DNA of 7,751 nt, taken from assembly GCA_023392035.1 (NCBI GenBank), contig JAEVZY010000204.1, positions 1 to 7,751 of the forward strand, written 5' to 3'. The number at the start of each line of letters is the position of its first letter. Position 1 is the first letter of the stretch. This document shows positions 5,073-7,751 of the stretch, piece by piece. The stretch comes from Pseudomonadota bacterium. Lineage in GTDB: Bacteria > Pseudomonadota > Gammaproteobacteria > Burkholderiales > Burkholderiaceae_D. Made by a program: the position numbers and the translations under genes. The notes under the pieces were generated by a model. The model made no database searches. It worked only from the letters and a program-made list of their open reading frames with translations, and had not been told where the DNA came from.

Positions 5073-6347
5073 TTATTTCATGAAAGGTCCCCAGGTCGGC
5101 TCGCGCACATCGCCGGACTGGGTGCTGAGTTTGTATTTGATGCGGCCATCGGTGGACACCACGCCCAGCGTGCCGCGGCGGCCGGCGTCGGTGGTGGCAT
5201 ACATCAGGTATTTGCTGTTGGGCGAGAAGCTGGGCGACTCGTCCTTGACGCTGTCGGTCAGGCGCAATTCCTGGCCGCTGGCCAGTTCCAGCACATACAA
5301 CTGGAACTTGCCCTCGCGGCGCGAAATGTAGGCCAGGAGCTTGCCATCGGGCGACACGCGCGGCGAGATGTTGTAGCTGCCGTTGAAGGTCACGCGCTGC
5401 GCCGGGCCGCCGTTGGCGCTCATGCGGTAGATCTGCGGGCCGCCGCTGCGGTCGCTGGTGAAATAGATGCTCTGGCCGTCAGGCGAATAATGCGGCTCGG
5501 TGTCGATGCCGTCGCTGTTGGTCAGGCGCTGCAGGCCGCTGCCATCGGCATTCACGCTCCAGATCTGGGTCAGGCCTTCGCGCGAGAGCGCCAGCGCCAG
5601 GCGCTTGCCATCCGGCGACCAGGCCGGGGCCGAGTTGTTGCCCTTGAAGTTGGCCACCACGGTCTGGCGTCCGCTCACCAGGTCCTGCACATAGACCACC
5701 GGCTTCTTGCGCTCGAACCAGACGTAGGCCATGCGCGTGCCATCCGGCGACCAGGCCGGCGAGATGATCGGCTCGCGCGAGCGCAGCGCCACATTCACGC
5801 CGGCGCCGTCGGCATCGGCGATCTCAAGCCGGTAATCCGGCCCGGACTTGGTGACATAGGCGATGCGGGTGGCGAAGGCGCCCGGAATGCCGGTCAGCTT
5901 CTGGAAAATATCGTCGGCGATCTTGTGCGCGGTGGTGCGGGTGTATTGCGGCGGCGCCGCCAGGCCGAGGGCTGAGAGTTGGCTGCTCTTCACCGTGTCG
6001 AACAGCTTGTAGCGCACATCGAAGCGGCCGTCGGCCAGGCGCTGCACGCTGCCGGCCGCCAGCGCGTCGGCGCCGCGCGATTTCCAGTCGCCGTAATTGA
6101 CCGGCATGGTTTCCGACATGGTGCCGGCGTCGATGATCTTGAACAGGCCGCTGCGCTCCAGGTCGTCGCGCACGATGCCGCTGATCTTTTGCGGTGCCAC
6201 GTTCTCATCGGCGAAAGAGGCGATCGCCACCGGGATCTGGGTGGCGCCGACACCGGAGATTTCCACCCGCAGTTGGGCAAAGGCACTGGTGCTGGCCAGT
6301 GCCAGCGCGGCGATCAGGATGCGGCGGGTTTTCATCTTGCCTGTCAT
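5073..6347 (-). CDS. tolB: TolB, periplasmic beta-propeller of the Tol-Pal system
   Basis: 424 residues. The signal peptide (RRILIAALALASTSAFA) ends at about residue 24. The N-terminal TolB domain (26-160) includes ASFADE and the SGLF region. The C-terminal six-bladed propeller shows at least five PD40-type repeats: SPAWSPDGTRMAY (196-208), APAWSPDGKRLAL (240-252), EPHYSPDGQSIYF (284-296), SPRVSPDGKLLAY (328-340) and SPSFSPNSKYLMY (371-383). TolB cycles between Pal and TolA and helps release Pal from peptidoglycan at the division site. AAGGA with 8 nt spacing supports ATG 6347; an in-frame ATG at 6335 gives a shorter, equally normal signal peptide. The gene lies 35 bp after tolA and 34 bp before pal. 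Confidence 0.97.
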   Translation of the reverse strand: MTGKMKTRRILIAALALASTSAFAQLRVEISGVGATQIPVAIASFADENVAPQKISGIVRDDLERSGLFKIIDAGTMSETMPVNYGDWKSRGADALAAGSVQRLADGRFDVRYKLFDTVKSSQLSALGLAAPPQYTRTTAHKIADDIFQKLTGIPGAFATRIAYVTKSGPDYRLEIADADGAGVNVALRSREPIISPAWSPDGTRMAYVWFERKKPVVYVQDLVSGRQTVVANFKGNNSAPAWSPDGKRLALALSREGLTQIWSVNADGSGLQRLTNSDGIDTEPHYSPDGQSIYFTSDRSGGPQIYRMSANGGPAQRVTFNGSYNISPRVSPDGKLLAYISRREGKFQLYVLELASGQELRLTDSVKDESPSFSPNSKYLMYATTDAGRRGTLGVVSTDGRIKYKLSTQSGDVREPTWGPFMK

Positions 6348-6382
6348 TCGTCGATTCCTTTATTGATTTGCGCTCGGCACAT

Positions 6383-7330
6383 TCACTGGTCCTTCGGCCG
6401 GTGCGACAGGGTAAAGCCACCGGGCACCGCGCCCGAGCGATCCGCCGGGAAAGGTTGTGATCGCTCAATGGCCCGTGCCACCGCTTCATCGAAACCGGGC
6501 ACGCCGGAGGAACGCAGCTTGCGTATTCCGCGCACCGAGCCGTCGGGCAACAACTGCACATCATATTCGACTGGCGGATTGCCGGACAAACCTTCAGGCA
6601 CCACGAAGTTGGTGTTGGAGCGGATCTTGGCCGCCACCCGCTGCGCATAGCTGGGATCGGCCGAGCGCGGACCGGTGGACTTGGGCGCGTCGCCGCTGCC
6701 GCCGGCCTGGGCCTGCATGCGCTTGACGTTTTCCTGGTAGCGCTGCTCGGCGGCTTGTTGCTCGGCCTTGGCCTTGTCCGCCTTCTCTTTTTCGGCCTTC
6801 AGTTTCTTCTGCTTTTCAAGGGCGGCTTTCTTCGCCTCGTCTTCCTTGCGCTTGGCTTCTTCCTCGCGTTTCTTTTGCTCGGCGGCTTTTTGCTCGGCCA
6901 GCTTGCGATCGTGCTCGCGCTTTTCTTCAGCCTTGCGCTTCTCTTCAGCCTTCCTTTCTTCGGCTTTCTTTTCTTCGGCTTTCTTTTCTTCGGCCTTGCG
7001 TTTCTTTTCCTGCTCCAGCGCGATATCGGGCTTGGGCACGGGCGGTGTCACCACCTTCGGCGGTTCCACCGGTTTGGGCGGCGCCACCGGCTTGGGGGCT
7101 TCCACCGGCTTGGGCGCTTCCGGCTGCGGCTCGGGCTTGGGTGCCGGCGCGGCTTCCCGGACTTGGGTATCCCAGACTTCGGCTTCCACCGCCATCGGGG
7201 TTTCGTTTTGCCAGCGGATGCCGACCCACAGGAAGATCAGCAGCGCCAGATGCACCAACGCCGCCAGCAGCAGGGCGCGCCAGCGGCCGGGCTCTTTGGG
7301 AATCTGGTAGGGCGAAGAAGCTGGACTCAT
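6383..7330 (-). CDS. tolA: TolA, inner-membrane protein spanning the periplasm
   Basis: 315 residues from ATG 7330. A basic N-terminus is followed by one transmembrane helix (19-39) with the conserved-type histidine H27, used by TolA and TonB to couple to TolQR. Residues 60-103 are a Pro/Lys/Val-rich stretch (KPVEAPKPVAPPKPV). Residues 105-205 are a Lys/Ala/Glu coiled coil, domain II, with near-exact KAEEK repeats. Residues 225-315 are the globular domain III (SYAQRVAAKIRSNTNF, then the YDVQLLPDGSVRGIRKL strand region), which binds Pal, TolB and, in other species, phage and colicin proteins. The length is shorter than the E. coli protein's roughly 420, mostly in the coiled coil. A TTG at 7351 overlapping the tolR stop is possible, but ATG 7330 fits the TM position better. 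The gene lies 17 bp after tolR. Confidence 0.95.
   Translation of the reverse strand: MSPASSPYQIPKEPGRWRALLLAALVHLALLIFLWVGIRWQNETPMAVEAEVWDTQVREAAPAPKPEPQPEAPKPVEAPKPVAPPKPVEPPKVVTPPVPKPDIALEQEKKRKAEEKKAEEKKAEERKAEEKRKAEEKREHDRKLAEQKAAEQKKREEEAKRKEDEAKKAALEKQKKLKAEKEKADKAKAEQQAAEQRYQENVKRMQAQAGGSGDAPKSTGPRSADPSYAQRVAAKIRSNTNFVVPEGLSGNPPVEYDVQLLPDGSVRGIRKLRSSGVPGFDEAVARAIERSQPFPADRSGAVPGGFTLSHRPKDQ
6925..7002 (-). repeat. 15-bp tandem repeats coding for the TolA KAEEK coiled coil
   Basis: On the plus strand the 15-mer CTTCGGCTTTCTTTT occurs twice exactly (6958-6972 and 6973-6987). Diverged copies lie at 6943-6957 and 6988-7002, and one more at 6925-6939 behind a 3-bp insertion. Each unit codes for five residues of the Lys/Ala/Glu helix, so gain or loss of a unit stays in frame and only changes TolA length. 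Confidence 0.85.
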
Positions 7331-7347
7331 GGTGCCTGTGCTTGGAC

Positions 7348-7751
7348 TCAACGGGTGGCCAGGCCTACCCGTTTGAATCCCATCTTGCGGGCCTCGGAAA
7401 TGATCTGGATCACTTCGTCATAGCGGATATCGCGGTCGGCAGCGATCATCAGTGCCATGTCGGGATTGGCGCTGCGCAGGGCGTCGAGCTTGCCCAGCAA
7501 ATCGACTTTGCCGCTGGCGGTTTGCTTTTCACCGCTGCCGCCCTTGCCGCGATTGATGTTGATGGTGGCCGCCGCATCCGGCTTCAAGGTCACCTGGATG
7601 TATTCGGTCGGCGGCAGCTCGGAGCGCGCCGCCTGCGGCAGGTTGATGACACTGGGATTGGTGATCGGCGCGGCGACCATGAAGATCACCAGCAGCACCA
7701 GCATCACGTCGATGTAGGGCACGACGTTGATCTCGTTCACCAGGCGCGCCT
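7348..7751 (-). CDS. tolR: TolR, inner-membrane proton-channel subunit (5' end beyond window)
   Basis: The frame is open to the window edge; visible residues begin ARLVNEINVVPYIDVMLVLLVIFM, and the true start lies a few codons outside. The single transmembrane helix carries the Asp of the YIDVMLVLL motif, the proton-pathway residue of the ExbD/TolR family. The remaining ~100 residues form the periplasmic domain (EYIQVTLKPDAAATININ, then LMIAADRDIRYDEVIQIISEARKMGFKRVGLAT), typical of ExbD/TolR. With TolQ, presumably just upstream, it uses the proton motive force to energise TolA. A GTG at 7740 falls inside the conserved LVNEIN motif and is therefore not the start. The gene ends 17 bp before tolA. 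Confidence 0.97.
   Translation of the reverse strand, partial: ARLVNEINVVPYIDVMLVLLVIFMVAAPITNPSVINLPQAARSELPPTEYIQVTLKPDAAATININRGKGGSGEKQTASGKVDLLGKLDALRSANPDMALMIAADRDIRYDEVIQIISEARKMGFKRVGLATR

Noticed and set aside
6755..7423. Plus-strand frame with strings of Leu and Phe looking like a membrane protein
   Set aside because: It is the reverse complement of the Lys/Glu/Ala codons in the TolA coiled coil, not a gene.
1..7751. CRISPR arrays, insertion sequences, riboswitches
   Set aside because: No regularly spaced repeats, transposase frames or terminal inverted repeats, and no recognisable riboswitch core in the gene-free stretches.

Overview
The window looks like the chromosome of a GC-rich betaproteobacterium, probably of the Oxalobacteraceae (Herbaspirillum/Collimonas-like). 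That placement is an inference from protein flavour, base composition and gene order; no search was run. Every supported gene lies on the minus strand, so transcription runs from high to low coordinates. The many long plus-strand frames are GC-driven shadows.

Right part (about 3771-7751): the trans-envelope Tol-Pal system in its classical order, tolR (5' end beyond the window), tolA, tolB, pal, cpoB (ybgF). TolR and TolA, with TolQ presumably just outside, form the proton-motive-force-driven inner-membrane part. TolB is the periplasmic beta-propeller, Pal the outer-membrane lipoprotein that binds peptidoglycan, and CpoB the periplasmic coiled-coil/TPR partner. Gaps are 2 to 35 bp, as expected of one operon.

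Middle (about 3382-3737): a near-perfect sigma70 promoter drives two identical tandem tRNA-Lys(UUU) genes that encode CCA. Each is followed by a strong hairpin. Both tRNAs share an A-C mismatch in the T stem and G-U wobbles in the acceptor stem. A cpoB then tRNA-Lys arrangement is also found in E. coli.

Left part (1-3174): a compact five-gene module that I regard as the interesting accessory system. In transcription order it holds a small membrane protein resembling DUF5132; an HMA2-like protein with a C-terminal membrane segment; a His- and Gly-rich 132-residue protein I do not recognise; a second, soluble HMA2-like protein; and, overlapping it by GTGA, a P-type ATPase with its own degenerate HMA2-like N-terminus. 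The ATPase is cut by the left window edge after 516 codons. It has the PEGLP M4 motif of P2-type (Ca2+-pump-like) ATPases rather than the CPx motif of heavy-metal pumps, and none of the three HMA-like modules keeps CxxC. A plausible reading is a cation pump with a set of small membrane and soluble accessory proteins, loosely comparable to the mycobacterial PacL/Ctp pairs. The transported ion and the physiological role cannot be read from the sequence.
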